The notes beneath the pieces were generated by a model. It ran no database searches and had not been told where the DNA came from. It saw only the letters and a program-made list of their open reading frames with translations. Source: Pseudomonadota bacterium (GTDB lineage Bacteria; Desulfobacterota; Syntrophia; Syntrophales; UBA5619). From it: DNA of 5,517 bases. The stretch is taken from contig JAHJQP010000042.1 of the NCBI GenBank assembly GCA_018819165.1, positions 1 through 5,517 on the forward strand. The letters run 5' to 3'. The position numbers were made by a program, and so were the translations under genes. Positions within the stretch are counted from its first letter, which is position 1; each line of letters starts with the position of its first letter. Positions 5,429 to 5,517 of the stretch are shown here, in pieces.

Positions 5429-5517
5429 ATGGATAGACAACCGTTGTTTAAGAGAAAGACTGCCATTTCGTACAAGACGGAAGAAAAGACCGTCGTGAGG
5501 GGCTACAACGTCAGCGA
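5429..5517 (+). CDS. Start of a citryl-CoA lyase/citrate synthase-like protein (cut by window edge)
   Basis: Twenty-nine codons are visible from the ATG, which has GGAGG eight bases upstream; the gene runs off the right end. The residues include KTAISYKTEEKTVVRGYNVS. A short TAIS stretch followed by a VRGY element is the usual opening of citryl-CoA lyases and related short citrate synthase-like proteins, in which the VRGY segment leads into the first helices. Such enzymes cleave citryl-CoA to acetyl-CoA and oxaloacetate, or run the reverse. The active-site His and Asp lie far downstream and are not seen, so the product is a tentative reading. The gene is preceded by a long leader with a Fur-like site, which would tie it to iron supply if that site is real. 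Confidence 0.5.
   Translation, partial: MDRQPLFKRKTAISYKTEEKTVVRGYNVS

Noticed and set aside
5231..5440. Minus-strand frame of 69 codons opposite the leader of the rightmost gene
   Set aside because: No ribosome binding site, no recognisable domain, and it runs over the promoter elements and the next gene's start.

Overview
The window looks like a chromosomal segment from an anaerobic, GC-rich bacterium, most likely of the Desulfobacterota (former Deltaproteobacteria, Syntrophus-like). This rests on the style of the encoded proteins: an M29-type peptidase behind an IspB-type prenyl synthase, a C_GCAxxG_C_C redox-type protein, and a possible citryl-CoA lyase/citrate synthase-like start. The taxon is an inference; no rRNA or other marker is present.

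Left part, minus strand (1-2770). Reading leftward there is a class I/II PLP aminotransferase, a cluster of three short hairpins, a near-consensus sigma70 promoter, a long-chain polyprenyl diphosphate synthase (ispB-like, quinone side chain) and, 15 bases further on, the N-terminal 109 codons of an M29-family aminopeptidase that runs off the window. The synthase and the peptidase form a transcription unit driven by the promoter at 1348-1376.

Middle (2796-3795). Upstream of the aminotransferase, and in the same direction, lies a strikingly AT-rich gene for a small protein with a reduced, atypical protein-kinase-like layout. It looks foreign to its neighbours. It is separated from the rightward genes by a divergent intergenic region of 286 bases. 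This region holds an imperfect inverted repeat, two exact 15-base direct repeats built of GCATT units, a good sigma70-type promoter whose -35 overlaps the second repeat, and a 10-base palindrome at the predicted transcription start.

Right part, plus strand (3796-5517). A small cysteine-rich C_GCAxxG_C_C family protein is followed after 36 bases by a ten-helix EamA/DMT-type transporter with a GTG start and a strong ribosome binding site. After the transporter an AT-rich stretch carries a 17/19 match to the classical Fur box, with promoter elements around it. A long leader (about 150 bases) leads to a new gene that begins at 5429 with a strong ribosome binding site and is cut by the window end. 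Its 29 visible residues resemble the start of citryl-CoA lyase/citrate synthase-like proteins.

Most genes are ordinary housekeeping or accessory metabolism. The points that merit a second look are the kinase-like AT-rich gene, the GCATT repeat array next to it, and the Fur-box leader.
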